Shown piece after piece: positions 41,137 through 52,554 of a stretch of DNA of 64,000 nt. The translations under genes were made by a program, and so were the position numbers. Under the pieces are notes generated by a model, which saw only the letters and a list, made by a program, of their open reading frames with translations, was not told the origin of the DNA and did no database searches. Position 1 is the stretch's first letter, and every line of letters starts with the position of its first letter. Origin of the DNA: Terfezia claveryi (taxonomy: Eukaryota; Ascomycota; Pezizomycetes; Pezizales; Pezizaceae); the NCBI GenBank assembly GCA_015179025.1, contig WHUX01000003.1, positions 496,001 to 560,000 on the forward strand. The letters are read 5' to 3'.

Positions 41137-43758
41137 CATTGGCAACCTACTAGTGGTCAGCCACTGTCTTATGTCCATCCCTGCAAGCACCCCTGCAAGC
41201 CCCCTCCGAGGCGAACCATATGATATACCTAACGCAGCTGTTGCAAGTTCTATCTACAATTATGGAAACAATCACGCTCTACAACATGGTTACCCTTATA
41301 TTCTACCAAAATCAACCAGATATGCAGAACCTATCCATTCTAATATATCTACCCCGTGACCCCCCCCCCCTCCTTCCTTCCAACCCTATATCATAAATAT
41401 CATGCCAATGAGCTCATAACTCCACGGAGGTCTTAACCATGCATCTAAATCGATGTTAGATTAATTTGGAAAAGGAAGGGTGTGATATGATTGAATGGCA
41501 GTATAATTGGTAGGGGCACTAACCGCAGCAAAATGATCAATTTCGAGATTTCTCATTGAATCTACCAAATCCTCCTCATCAATGTCCTCATCAACCCGTC
41601 GGTCAACCCCATCAGCCTCCGCTTCAGCCTCCTCCTCTGCTTCATTCTCAACCACTATAGAAAGATCACCACCTGCAATATCCCTCCCTTTGGGCTTTAA
41701 AGGTCGCTTTGGCCGAGGAGGGTATGGTGGTCTTTTCATACCGGTAGACCGCTTCTTACCAGTAGCTTGCTTAGTAGCAGCCCATGCAGTATCAATGTCA
41801 GCGCATTCAGCTTGCCATGCAGGTATTACAACCTCCGTATATCTCTTGAGGTCAGCTTTCCACTGCTTCTCAAGCATATCTCGTAGAGCCTTTCTCTCAT
41901 CTGCAATTTGCTTCTTTTCCGCTGATGCCTGCTGCCTTGCAAGCTTTTTTGCCTCTTCCTCCGCAACCTTTTTAATGCCATCATTGACATACTGGTGTGT
42001 CAGTACTCGAGCTTCCCCAACACGCTTTTTTCCTTTCTTTGTTCGGCGTACCTTCCCATCTCGGAGCTTGCTAAGAGTGTCAGCACGAGGGGCAATATCT
42101 CTGTGTTTTGCAACCTTTTCACCAGCAAAGTCAATAAGCTCAAATACCCACTCCTTCTCATCTGAATCTAATTTTGACCGAATGATATCTTCAACTCGTT
42201 GGGAGAGTGCACGGAGCCGACCAGGGGTATCAGATACTCGAATTTCATTGGCTGAGATAGCGTGACTGTCTGAGACATTGTAGGAGGGGAGGGGTTCAAT
42301 GAAATCACGATCGATTGGCCAGCAGCGGGACTTTCGCCATGCTCCAAGAAGACAATCGGTAGTATAAACCTCATTTCGAGTTATTTCAAGGATTTCAAGA
42401 AATGATGGTTTTGAGAGAACTTGAAGCGGGTTTTGTCGAAGCCACGAACTGAGGTTTCTCTCATACACCCTCTGCAGGACTCCGAAGCAACCTACATCAA
42501 GGGGTTGCAGGAGATGAGTAGACTTTGATGGAAGGCAAATCATATGAATATTATGATCCAGTGCATACCGCACTACCTTCCATGCAATATGTGAAGAATG
42601 GCCATCCACAATAAGACAGCGAGGGCCTTCAACCCGAGTATAAGGTTCAAAGTGCTCAACCATATACCCCAAACCCAGCTCATCATCCATATATCCGCTT
42701 TCAGAGACTGCAAACGTAGCTTCCACCTGTAGGCCCCTTCTGGATAGTAAGATTGCCGATGGGACTTTCCTTGCCATACAATGAAGGGTGGAATAACCTT
42801 CCCACCAGCACTGACGGTCTCCAAAACACTGCAAAATTCACGAGAACCTTCAGTCATTGCAGTAGCTCGACCTCTAGCACGCACAATAGCCATCGTCCGT
42901 GTACTATTTCGGCCCATAGTAATACCTTTTTCATCACAATTCCATATATTCTCTTGAGATATCTTTTTCCGGCGTATTAGATTGGCAAGTTTTCGGAGAA
43001 AATCTGCTTGCAGCTCAATGTCATTGGATGCAGCTGCTCGCGCTCTCTCCTGATATCGAATATAGACTTTCTTGAAGCCCGGGTTGCGATCAAGAAACCT
43101 GTTAACCCAGTTGACACCAACAATATGGATTGGGGGGTGCTGGTGGCGGGGGTACTGTTGGAAGGCAGAACGGAAATAATTGCACCTTGCCGTTGTATAC
43201 GTTGATCCCGTCGATCTCGGGGGTTGCTGCTTGATTCTCGGGGCCTGTAATACCCCCTCCGTTACCTTGCTGTGGTATCTGCCGCTCATTGACAATGTCC
43301 TGCGCCATTTGCCGTAAAAGGGTATGATTTAATGGAAATCCTGCATCAGCCATCATTCCTACATAGGCTGCAATTGCTTTCTCATCACCAGGAGAGAGCA
43401 ATTGCTCATCCCGATGAGCTGTAGACCTCTCTTGGTGCGTCCCCAGCAGCCTCCGACGCAGTGTTTGCCGCTCAACCCCATACAGCTCAGCTATTCGTAT
43501 AGTGGGTATATCTGGTTCTGCTCGAGCATGCTTCATGGCTGCCTGCAGGTCTTTTTCGGTATATTTCGGCATCTCTCCTGAGGTATTGGTATTGGTGATA
43601 TTGCCCAGGCTTTGGTGATTCGGCTGATATAGGTTGCGGCCATGATAATTGTAAGGGGTCAAGACTGGGACCAATTGAAGTGACGAGGAGGTTGGCGTGT
43701 TGCATGTCTTAGACACTGGACATAAGACAGTGGCTGACCACTAGTAGGTTGCCAATGG
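41137..43758 (-). mobile_element. Fot1/pogo-like DNA transposon (copy C, same family as copy A)
   Basis: Terminal inverted repeats CCATTGGCAACCTACTAGTG.. of about 42 bp at both ends, flanked by TA (41135-41136 and 43759-43760). Length 2622 bp. It is the best-preserved member here and serves as the reference for the decayed copy A. Its transposase is on the minus strand. Confidence 0.9.
41461..43572 (-). pseudogene. Fot1-like DD35D transposase of copy C, two frameshifts
   Basis: Starts MPKYTEKDLQAAMKHARAEP. N-terminal helix-turn-helix IRIAELYGVERQTLRRRL; middle VGVNWVNRFLDRNPGFKKVY; DDE motifs NCDEKGITMG, LIVDGHSSH and LLQPLDVGCFG, the last two Asp separated by 35 residues; then CWPIDRDFI and an acidic C-terminal tail. 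Frame changes occur at a C-run near 43135 and at a run of four C (four G in gene sense) at 42734-42737, where copy A has five G. Otherwise the frames are open, so only about two single-base changes separate it from a complete frame. Confidence 0.87.
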
Positions 43759-43760
43759 TA

Positions 43761-43828
43761 GCGCGCATATTATAGGTTTAGCGCGTATATTATAGATTTA
43801 GCGCGCATATTATAGGTTTAGCGCTAAT
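43761..43828. repeat. 22-bp tandem repeat, three copies
   Basis: GCGCGCATATTATAGGTTTA with small changes is repeated three times right next to the Fot1-like element and about 180 bases upstream of the secreted-protein ORF. Confidence 0.85.
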
Positions 43829-44007
43829 GTTTAGTAGGCAGTAACAACACCAACGTTGGCAGGCACTGGCCTCTCGTATGATAGCGTAGGCATTTACGCG
43901 TCAACATGCTACCCCTATAGCACAACATCCTCTATACTACAACATCCTCTATTGCACAATACTGCAATATCATACTGTATTACAGAATATCTCTAACACA
44001 CATCAAC

Positions 44008-44484
44008 ATGTACTTCTGTATCATTGCCATTCTTCTTGTCTTATTGACCACTCACGTGGTTAGTACCATCACGACCCGCACCAATCCCACCACTACCACC
44101 ACTACCACCACTACCCCTATCCGAGTCGATCTAATACAGAGATCAGTAGATTGTCAACTTCTGGCAGAACTAGATCACCGATTTCGTTGGGAACAAGTAA
44201 ATCCGAGTTGTGAAGGTCTGAGTGTGAGAATCAAGGAACGGGTCTCGCAATATTGCGATGACCAATTGGTGCATTTTCCAGCCGCAAGGCAAGCACCACA
44301 ACTGGTCTATCTGAGTCAGCCAATTCAGAAAAAAGTTAGGTGGGCTGATAGTTGGGTCGACTCTGATCTGGGGTCTATGGACCACTTTGATTTGTCTGAT
44401 GTGGAGATTTCCACAATACCTGATTCAGAAATACCTGATTTGGAGTACCAGCATTCATGGGAGGAATTTAATTCGCAGTGGTAG
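44008..44484 (+). CDS. hypothetical secreted protein with Thr-rich neck
   Basis: 158 codons starting MYFCIIAILLVLLTTHVVST, a typical signal peptide or anchor, followed by a Thr-rich stretch (nine Thr in a row around residues 30-38). The mature part has few Cys (VDCQLL, PSCEGL, QYCDDQ), a basic middle (IQKKVRWADSW) and an acidic C terminus with LSDVEISTIPDSEIPDLEY. No known family. Start context CATCAACATG is acceptable. The stop at 44482 lies at the edge of a large minisatellite, which suggests the array grew from, or replaced, its C-terminal coding end. The hydrophobic helix plus Thr run resembles the gene at 55895. Confidence 0.5.
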   Translation: MYFCIIAILLVLLTTHVVSTITTRTNPTTTTTTTTTPIRVDLIQRSVDCQLLAELDHRFRWEQVNPSCEGLSVRIKERVSQYCDDQLVHFPAARQAPQLVYLSQPIQKKVRWADSWVDSDLGSMDHFDLSDVEISTIPDSEIPDLEYQHSWEEFNSQW

Positions 44485-44485
44485 A

Positions 44486-45200
44486 GCTAGCGGGAGAGTT
44501 GGCGGAAGAGCTGGCAGAAGAGCTGGCAGAAGAGCTGGCGGAAGAGCTGGCGGAAGAGCTGGTGGTAGAGCTAGCAGGAGAGCTGGCAGAAGAGCTGGCA
44601 GAAGAGCTGGCGGAAGAGCTGGCGGAAGAGCTGGCAGAAGAGCTGGCAGAAGAGCTGGCTGGCGGCGGGAGGGAGAGCTGGTGGAAGAGCTGGTAGAAGA
44701 GCTGGTGGGAGAGCTAGTGGGAGAGCTGGCGGGGGAGGGCTGGCGGGGGAGGGCTGGCTGGCGGGGGAGGGCTGGGCGGGGAGGGCTGTTTTCTTTTGTA
44801 TTTGTTTTCTTTTGTTTGAGGCTGCTGGCGGGGAGGGCTGGCGGGGGAGGGGAGGGCTGCTGGCGGGAGGGCTGGCTGGCGGGGAGGGCTCGCGGGGGAG
44901 GGCTGGCTGGCGGGGGAGGGGAGGGCTGCTGGCGGGAGGGCTGGCTGGCGGGGAGGGCTGGCGGGGAGGCCTATTTTCTTTTGTATTTGTTTTCTTTTGT
45001 TTGAGGCTGCTGGCGGGGAAGGGCTGGCGGGGGAGGGGAGGGCTGCTGGCGGGAGGGCTGGCTGGCGGGGAGGGCTGGCGAGGAGGGCTGGCGGGGAGGG
45101 CTGGCGCGGAGGGGAGGGCTGGCGGGGAGGGCTGGCGGGGGAGGGGAGGGCTGGCTGGTGGGGAGGGCTGGCGGGAAGGGCTGGCGGGGAGGGCTGGCAA
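44486..45200 (+). repeat. GAGCTGGCGGAA / GGGAGGGCTGGCGG minisatellite
   Basis: The first ~230 bases are 12-bp units (GAGCTGGCGGAA, coding ELAE in one frame), passing into G-rich units of GGGAGGGCTGGCGG. A 37-base unit with TTTTCTTTTGTATTTGTTTT is embedded twice (about 44790-44822 and 44970-45003), each followed by GAGGCTGCTGGCGG. Open frames occur on both strands because the array lacks stops; they are not called genes. The G-rich strand could form quadruplexes. Confidence 0.85.
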
Positions 45201-46631
45201 TAAAAGTAAGTACCTCACTTCCTCATTCCTTAGTTGCTATAGATGCTAACCAACCCACATACCATATAGGCAGCGGCAGCAGCGAACTTTGGCCTATTAG
45301 AGATATTTGTTATTTATATCTATTATAAATTGAACTGTAGATATATTAGGTTCTGACATGATATATAGGAGGAATCAGAGGCTTTTACTCTAAGGTTCAT
45401 GATCTGTCTGGTACCGTGCTGGTTAAGGGGGGGTAAGACATTCGCCCACAAACGTGCTAGCCGCGTTCGATGCATTAAATCTGAGTCAAGCGCGCTGCAT
45501 ACCCGCCCCTTTTATGCGGGGTACCAAATTCATTGCCACCTAGCTGTACATCACGGGGTTACACAACATCACCGGGTAATTCAACAGCCCCCACGGTATC
45601 CCTGTCCGGTCATTCTTGGCAGGGTAACTCAGGCTAAAATGAACGGAAACATTGCCAGCAAAATGTATAATGACCTTGGAGATGTAGAGATGTATTGGCA
45701 TGTGTTGGGAATGTGTAGGGGATGTGTAATGGGAAGTTAGACATGAGTTATTATGCAGTATAGAATAAAATGTAGTATAAAGTAGACCAGCAACTGACCT
45801 GCCATACTAGTCGAGTCTTGTCAATATTGATATATAGAGGTTCGTTTTAGATATTCTAGGGTCTGGTGAGGCCTTCTAGCATAGGTGATTGTTCCTGAGC
45901 ATTGAGGATCCTCAGGAAAGTATAATGCAAAGTTAATGCATATTTATAAATCAATTTATAGGCTAACGTGGACCATTCTGGATCAGTACGAGTTCAATTA
46001 GCCTATCCTGGGCTTTCCTATACCAGACAGAGTCTACTCCAACATGAGTAAGCCTGCTTGACTCCGCCTGGCCCTGCCTGAGCTCTTCTGTGGCTGCCTG
46101 AACCAGCTGGAGGAAGTAGACGCTACAGGGCACTTGGCTGAAGAATTATGGGCCAACTCACATCACGACAATGAATTCAGACTCCTGTGGGCTACTGTGA
46201 GCTTCACTGAACTACTGTGAGGCTGTTATGCATAACTAAAGCATTCTCAGGGTAACTTGATCTCATCTAAACTCGCCTAGTCTCGCCTGCCTTATCTTGG
46301 CCTTATGTGCACCTGTTAAGCATTATGTATATGAATTTTCTGCTATCAAATATGAACCAACAATAGTCTATAACACACCAAGTCTCCTTTAATATACCTG
46401 TAAGTACACTAGTACCTATTAGAAGTCATTAGAACTGGTATCAGCTAGTATTAATTAAGCTGACAGTCTAGAAGTAATAGTTTGACACATTCTATATATG
46501 CTAATATGCGTGTCTGAATACAAACTAAACCTTACTAGTTGACCTTGGACGCATCAAATAACTATTTATAAGGAGGGAGCCTAAAGAAAGCTTAGGTAGA
46601 TTTGAACAGGTCCAGTTTTGCTTCTCAGTAC

Positions 46632-46848
46632 TTCAGCTGACCCTACCTGCCGGAGGTGCGGGGGGTACGAGGAGACGGGCAGGCATGTGGCCTTGGCCTG
46701 CTCGTATGGGGAAGGGATAGGGAGGAGATGGAGCACCTGGGAGGAGGTGGACGAGAGGAAGAGGTGGGAAAAAAGGGCGAAGGAGGGAGGGAAGGAGGTC
46801 ACGATAGATATGGCCGAGTCCTTCTTCGCCAAGCTAGATCTTGGGTAA
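46632..46848 (+). pseudogene. L1 ORF2 C-terminal zinc-knuckle fragment
   Basis: Encodes CRRCGGYEETGRHVALACSY and STWEEVDERKRWEK, closely matching the end of the full-length ORF2 (CRRCGKHEETGRHVALVC). The reverse transcriptase and RNase H are absent. Confidence 0.85.
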
Positions 46849-47202
46849 GTGGCAGGCGGGGGGGGGTTGAGGGGAGGGCCGAGACGGGCGTGGCGGGGGA
46901 AGTCTTTTACATACGGGGAGAGGCCGGTCAAGGGGCGTGGCGGGGGAAGTCTTCTATACATGGGGGTGAGGCCGGTTAAGGGGCGTGGCGGAGGAAGTCT
47001 TCTATACATGGGGGTGAGGCCGGTTAAGGGGCGTGGCGGAGGAGGTAGGGGTTATTTCGCTTTTCTTAGGCTCGGGAGGCTGGGCGGTTATGCAGCCCGT
47101 TGTCCCGTGGGTGTACCGAGTCTTCTAAAGACGAGGGAACGGGACCGTCTCATAGCCTTAGGCTCCACAGACGTACAGACTCAAAAAAAAAAAAAAAAAA
47201 AA
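46632..47202 (+). mobile_element. 5'-truncated LINE L1 with target duplication
   Basis: Bounded by TTGCTTCTCAGTAC at 46618-46631 and 47203-47216. It contains the last ~70 codons of ORF2 (DPTCRRCGGYEETGRHVALA to AESFFAKLDLG), the 3' UTR minisatellite with GGCGTGGCGGAGGAAGTC units, the AAGACGAGGGAACGGGACCG tail and an A-run. Confidence 0.9.
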
Positions 47203-47969
47203 TTGCTTCTCAGTACGTAAATTAATCCAGGTAGAACCGGGAGAGTTTAGATGAGATCAAGCTACGCTGAGAATACTTGAGGTATGCAAACAGCCTCACA
47301 GTAGTTCAGTGAAGCTCATGGTAGCCCACAGGGGTCTAAATTCATTGTCGTGATGTGAGTTGGCCCATAATTCTTCAGCCAAGTGCCCTGTAGCGTCTAC
47401 TTCCTCCAGCTGGTTCAGGTAGCCACAGAAGAGCTCAGGCAGGGCCAGGCGGAGTCAAGCAGGCTTACTCATGTTGGAGTAGACTCTGTCTGGTATAGGA
47501 AAGCCCAGGATAGGCTAATTGAACTCGTACTGATCCAGAATGGTCCACGTTAGCCTATAAATTGATTTATAAATATGCATTAACTTTGCATTATACTTTC
47601 CTGAGGATCCTCAATGCTCAGGAACAATCACCTATGCTAGAAGGCCTCACCAGACCCTAGAATATCTAAAACGAACCTCTATATATCAATATTGACAAGA
47701 CTCGACTAGTATGGCAGGTCAGTTGCTGGTCTACTTTATACTACATTTTATTCTATACTGCATAATAACTCATGTCTAACTTCCCATTACACATCCCCTA
47801 CACATTCCCAACACATGCCAATACATCTCTACATCTCCAAGGTCATTATACATTTTGCTGGCAATGTTTCCGTTCATTTTAGCCTGAGTTACCCTGCCAA
47901 GAATGGCCAGACAAGGATACTGTGGGGGCTGTTGCATTACCCGGTGATGTTGCATAACCCCGTTATGTA

Positions 47970-49290
47970 CTGTATATCCTCGTGCTTTCCCCCTGCTATC
48001 CGGCTCACCAGCATCCATGTGTTTCATTAACACACTTCTTAGAGCCTGGTACTGCAGCTTTCCGAATTCCTCCTCCCAGTCTTTTTGCCCCCTCCACCCC
48101 AGCTTCGATCCCCACAGTGCCACCGCTCTAATCATCGCCGTATAGGGCACCCTTCAGCTGTTTGCACTCATTCCCCAAGCCGAGTTCCCTAGCCCGTTTC
48201 GCTGTCCCAGCATCTCGCGAGCCTTCTGGGCCCTACTTTTCCAGTGCGTTTAGAACGTCAGGACTCGTCCATGATGATGCCGATCCACTTGATCCACTTC
48301 ACGTCTTTCTTCTCTTCTCTTCTTTGTCCTCAGCACTAGCTTTTCGTGCTTGCTTTCCTCCAGCGGCAGGTGATTCTCCTCCGCCACTCTGTTCACGCCC
48401 TCATCAACTATTTATCCATTTCTACTTGGGCCCCCTCCCAATGGCATATGTTTAGATGTAAGTCATCTACATACGAAGGGATCTCCATGTCCGCCGCCCG
48501 CCCCCCCTAATTCCTCAACTAGCATCTCTTCCATTTTCAATGATAGGTGCCATCCAGATCAGGAAAATCACTGGCGAAAGCGGTGAGCCCTGCGGGGACC
48601 CTAGATTAGTCTTTCCTCTGTTACTTCTCCGTCCGATTCCAGCTCGAATTCTCTGGCTCTAAAAAACTCTCTAATCCAGGGAATCCATTTTCTGTCTTCA
48701 TCCGACGTCCCAAGCTCCCTGACCACGTCTTCTTCCCTCACATCCTGAAAGTCTCCCTTAACATCACAAAAAGCCCAGCCTACATTGCCCCCCTCGCCAT
48801 ACACCTCTGGGCCCTTGTCACCATCCTCAAGGCCGCCTCCGTGGCGGAACGCCTATTGACGGAGCCGAATTGGTGTTTATGTAGCAGCCCTGTCCGCCAC
48901 CACCTTCTCTCCCAACTTCCCAATGCAATTGATTAGTTTGATTGGTCTCCACCCCTTATGTCTTCCCATGGTCTTTTCCTGGCTTCGGGATCATGAAGAC
49001 TTTGCTAAACAGCCAGGTTTTCGGGATCTTTCCTCTAGCCAGATTGTCCGCCACCTCTCTAATAACCTCAGACCCTGCTCTCTGCCTGGGAACCCCTCCC
49101 TCCCTTTCCCCTGAGCCTGACGATATTCCCATTCTCTTCTCTATCACTGCAACCTCCTGGGACTCTTCTACCCAATCCCCCCTCCCAAACACTTCTACCA
49201 TGTTCGTGTTCACAAACATGTCCATCTCCGCTGAACCTCCTTCATCGTATTCCTTTGGTATATCTCTTCCATCTCCACACTGCCGCTGGT
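47970..49290 (-). mobile_element. LINE L1 reverse transcriptase fragment, reverse
   Basis: Minus-strand pieces align in order to the intact L1 RT: VIREVADNLARGKIPKTWLF and SKVFMIPKPGKDHGKT (49080-48960), HKHQFGSVNRRSATEAALR (about 48850), NVGWAFCDVKGDFQDVREED and KWIPWIREFFRAREFELESD (48790-48620), GDPRRAHRFRQ region with the catalytic loop (about 48570) and MIRAVALWGSKLGWRGQKDW (48140). Frameshifts separate the pieces. The 5' end near 49290 adjoins unrelated sequence. Confidence 0.78.
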
Positions 49291-50100
49291 GCAACCATTG
49301 GCAATGGGTTTACAACCCCCTTCCTCGCTGCTGCCGCCTCCATGTTTGCACGTATCTGTACCTGTATCTTCAGCTGATCCTGAAAGCAGCTGTGGATGAG
49401 GGCATTCTGTTCTTCGATGCCCTCTAAAATTAAAATTTGACCGGCCCGTTGCAAACACTGTCCAGGACCAGTGTTCAATAGTCAATAAACTCAACAATGT
49501 CAGCCGTCGATCCAGCACTCCCAGTATATAGATCCAATGCCAGTCGTTGATCCCACAAAGCAGTTCTCAGTTTTCAGTGTAGACTCAACGTCAGCCGTTG
49601 ATCTAGAGGGTTGGACACCGTACGAAGCACACGCACTGTCACGCAGTAAAAGACGGAACAGTATCAACGAGAAAAAACAACAGTGTTATCCTTCAAAGGT
49701 CACGACGATAGAAATCTCCTGGTGTGGTCGCCAGCTGAAGGAGAGAAGAACAGGAATCTATTCCTTTGACCATGAGATGAAGGTTGTATTCTCTTGAATT
49801 AAGGGTTTATGCCATATTTTCAACGTGCCAACCAGACTAATTCTCAACCACTACCGTACCATTCTGTGGAGGGGATTGTGCCATATTCTTGCCCCAGAAT
49901 ATCCGGAGTACTGACACCTTAAAAATTTAGGTTAGCGTTGGGGAAGGGCTCTGCCAAGCCCGACTCATTTATATAAGGGTCTCATTTTGTCCTTCATCAG
50001 TCCACATAGATCATTCATAGCATACACGATACAGATTTCCTCACGAATAGGTAGTCGTGGGACGAGCTTCATTCTGCGTGTGTCCTCTTTCATACTTCAT
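49291..50100. other. unassigned region
   Basis: A minus frame (49242-49478, containing QRAGQILILEGIEEQNALIH) and a plus frame (49537-49797) have no recognised domain. Repeated GTCAGCCGTTGATC..-like phrases occur at 49500-49610. The motif CGTGCCAACCAGACTA is at 49824-49839. Confidence 0.35.
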
Positions 50101-50123
50101 CAGTGCCATACCACCAATACCAC

Positions 50124-51364
50124 CATGGTCATGTCGTCAGCCATCGAGTGTCCACCAACGATGCTGGCAGGCCTGGCTGCTTCGTCCCCTTCAGCCTCGG
50201 AGTCACATCAAGCTTACGATCGCCGCACACGAACGATCACTTACACGCTTTTCGCTGTCTTGCCGAAAAGATCGGGGTCCCAGGTCCATGTTAATGTCAT
50301 GGTCACTATCCACTCCGATTCCGATTCCGATGAGAACAGTACTAAAGAGGATCCATTGCATCAGGCTAATAGAAAGAGGAGGCTACCACCTGGGAACCCG
50401 CAGAATGACTCACAACCTGGAAACTGACGCAATGATGGGCCGGCAAAAGTCACTACACTCAAGGATAAGTATGAGTATCTCATCAAGTACCGGTATGTCC
50501 TTTTCATAATAGCTCCTGGTATATTGCATGTACTGTATCAGTAACTATTGTAAATCAAGAAACAGCCATATATCATTCTCCGACCACATATCGCGCATTG
50601 AATTCCTCCTGTATCACATCATTGCTGCTAGTCCCCAGCTAAGAAGTGAGAGGCGAAGAGATACATCACCTTCCGAGCCTCACCAAAGATGCACCGCCGA
50701 TTCAAGTCTCCGGAGTTCATTTGCTTCCTGCGGGCATTGAAGAACATGAGTCCGAAGGACATTAAGAGGTCTGTGGCATCTCATATGCGTAAGCAGGGAT
50801 TCGCCCCTCTGATGATAGAAAATGAGGCACATGAGGACTTGATACCAGAGATCCTGTACTTTGAGGAGTTTGAGAGTCCAGAGAGAAAATGTCACCACCT
50901 GTGGAAACAATATGAGAATAGCGATGATGGTGGGGTTGACATAGTGTATACGGTACGATCGGCGTCGGAATTCCATCAGGTGCTAATTTATACTCTGGAA
51001 AAGGCGGCAATGGCTCTCACGGGCATATAAACACCTACAAGGCGTTCGATCCTCTTGTCCATACGAGGACATGCTTACAGGGGTGGAGGAATGGATGGGG
51101 TATCTCCATTTAATTGTTCATGACTCAGCTATCTTCAAGGTGCATGTGGAGGCTTTCGACAAAGACATCACAGATGTTATGCGGGTACTTCCATCTTTGT
51201 CAAACCAATCTCCATTGTTGTCAACCCCGCCTCCCGCAGCACACCGACCAACAAAGCCGATTATGGATCACAATGATATAAGCAATAACGTGGATGCAAT
51301 CTCCCATCCACGAAGACTGTCTGATACAGAAATTGAAATCTCGGCCGCGAGAGGAGTCTCGTGA
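50124..51364 (+). pseudogene. degenerate hypothetical gene, possibly multi-exon
   Basis: A frame from ATG 50124 (context ACCACCATGG) reads MVMSSAIECPPTMLAGLAAS and VHVNVMVTIHSDSDSDENST, meets TGA near 50425, and continues in frame as KVTTLKDKYEYLIKYR to a possible donor GTATGT at about 50491. Later frames 50689-51030 (SPEFICFLRALKNMSPKDIK, IVYTVRSASEFHQVLIYTLE) and 51071-51364 (EEWMGYLHLIVHDSAIFKVH) look protein-like but shift against each other. Product and exon structure unknown; decay is likely. Confidence 0.35.
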
Positions 51365-51399
51365 CCTTGCAATTCTCGCGAGCCGGCTCGTGCCCAGGC

Positions 51400-51767
51400 C
51401 TAATTTCACGAGTCCCCTATGTCATTTCTTCACGAGTTCATTTATCTAGATTTCTTTATTTCAGCCTCTTCAGGTTTCACAGCTTAATTTCCAATTTTCA
51501 CGAGTTCAGGGTTACGTCGAGGCCCAGTCAGGCCCTCGGGTCATCGGCCCAGTCAGGCCCCTCGGGTCATCGGCCCAGTCAGGCCCCTCGGGTCATCGGC
51601 TGGTTCGTTAATGACAGCATTGGGTCTCCTCCCGCATCGTTGTACGGGTAGGGCAGATTAACTTGCCTTACTCCTGAATCCACCCGGGTTTCTGGGTGGC
51701 TCCTCATGGCCCCCCCTAACGGGGCCGCATAGGAGTAACAATTATTTTAAAAAAAAAAAAAAAAAAG
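51400..51767 (+). mobile_element. LINE L2 3' UTR and tail
   Basis: Carries the L2 3' UTR, including GGTTCGTTAATGACAGCAT, GCAGATTAACTTGCC, GGGTGGCTCCTCATGG and CTAACGGGGCCGCATAGGAG, and an A-run (51749-51767). At 51526-51605 the unit GCCCAGTCAGGCCCCTCGGG plus TCATCG is repeated three times; other copies have one. The 5' boundary is uncertain. Confidence 0.75.
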
Positions 51768-51804
51768 CCTCCCCCTATTAATACCTCTAGATGTTGCGGA
51801 GCGC

Positions 51805-52287
51805 TTGGTTAGATGGTTAGAGGAGTTGTTGAAGGATGAACTTGTTAACCTTGTCAAGAAGCGGAGGTTGACTGGTCCCAGTATCATAACTCATACGAAG
51901 ACTCAGGATTCAAAGGTGCAGAGTCGGACCAAGGTAGCGACGGTCGTATGGAATGCGAAGGGGACGACGACGTTGAAGGGCGTTAAGAGCAAGAGGTATC
52001 GCAAGTGGAGGCGAGTAGTTAAAAAGAAAGGGGCAGCCGGTGAGCAGGGGCAGGGGAAGGAGCTTAAAGAAGGCAAAGCCAGAGGGATAGAGGTATGGGG
52101 ACATAAAACTATGTTCAACGCAATGATACGAGATGGAGAGGAGAGTGTATTGGAAGCCAAGGAGGTTCACTTGCATAACAGCATATGTAATTTAGCAAGA
52201 GGAGTCAAGGGAGTCGGAATGTGGTTGGTGTGTTGGGCGGCGGCTAGGCCCCGAAAGCTCGAGAACTCCTTGTGGTGTTGCCTTTAG
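51805..52287 (+). CDS. hypothetical basic ORF
   Basis: 160 codons beginning at or after 51805, very Lys/Arg-rich (KSKRYRKWRRVVKKKGAAGE), with VRWLEELLKDELVNLVKKRR at the N terminus. It follows directly on the L2 tail, so it could be the 3' part of a gene split by that LINE. No domain recognised and no start is preferred. Confidence 0.3.
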   Translation: MVRWLEELLKDELVNLVKKRRLTGPSIITHTKTQDSKVQSRTKVATVVWNAKGTTTLKGVKSKRYRKWRRVVKKKGAAGEQGQGKELKEGKARGIEVWGHKTMFNAMIRDGEESVLEAKEVHLHNSICNLARGVKGVGMWLVCWAAARPRKLENSLWCCL

Positions 52288-52554
52288 TCTGGCTAGACTG
52301 TTGCCTTATATGGTATGCGACCCCACCTCTAGGGTCTTGGCATGATGTATATGTTGACGAGCTTTTAGCATACATAGATAGAACGAACAACCTTCTACAT
52401 CACAGTTAATACCCATCACGCGGAAGAAAGCAGCTGGTGAATTTTTCTTTACTTGAGCCTGCAGAGCTCATCTTGTTTCGAGCCGTAGGGCTCACGTCTT
52501 TAACGAGCCTTCAGAGCTCACTGCAAACCTGGATCCTACTAACCCTATAAAAAC

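Larger units (their letters stand above)
45549..47967. mobile_element. foldback-type element with ~725-bp inverted arms
   Basis: The arms 45549-46273 and 47243-47967 are reverse complements with scattered mismatches. Outer ends read CATCACGGGGTTACACAACA and CATAACGGGGTTATGCAACA, each next to TA. The left flank (CCACCTAGCTG then TA) also occurs uninterrupted, in reverse, near 41083-41093, giving an empty-site comparison. The loop holds a LINE L1 fragment with its own target duplication, so the element is older than that LINE. No transposase is seen. The right flank is a different L1 fragment in reverse, so the simple TA-insertion model is not complete. Confidence 0.65.

Noticed and set aside
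41582..42265. 227-codon plus-strand Ser-rich frame
   Set aside because: Antisense shadow of the Fot1-like transposase of copy C.
44486..45250. Long open frames on both strands (ELAE, Gly/Arg and Pro/Ser repeats)
   Set aside because: They come from a stop-poor minisatellite and exist in many frames; no start, domain or consistent strand supports coding.
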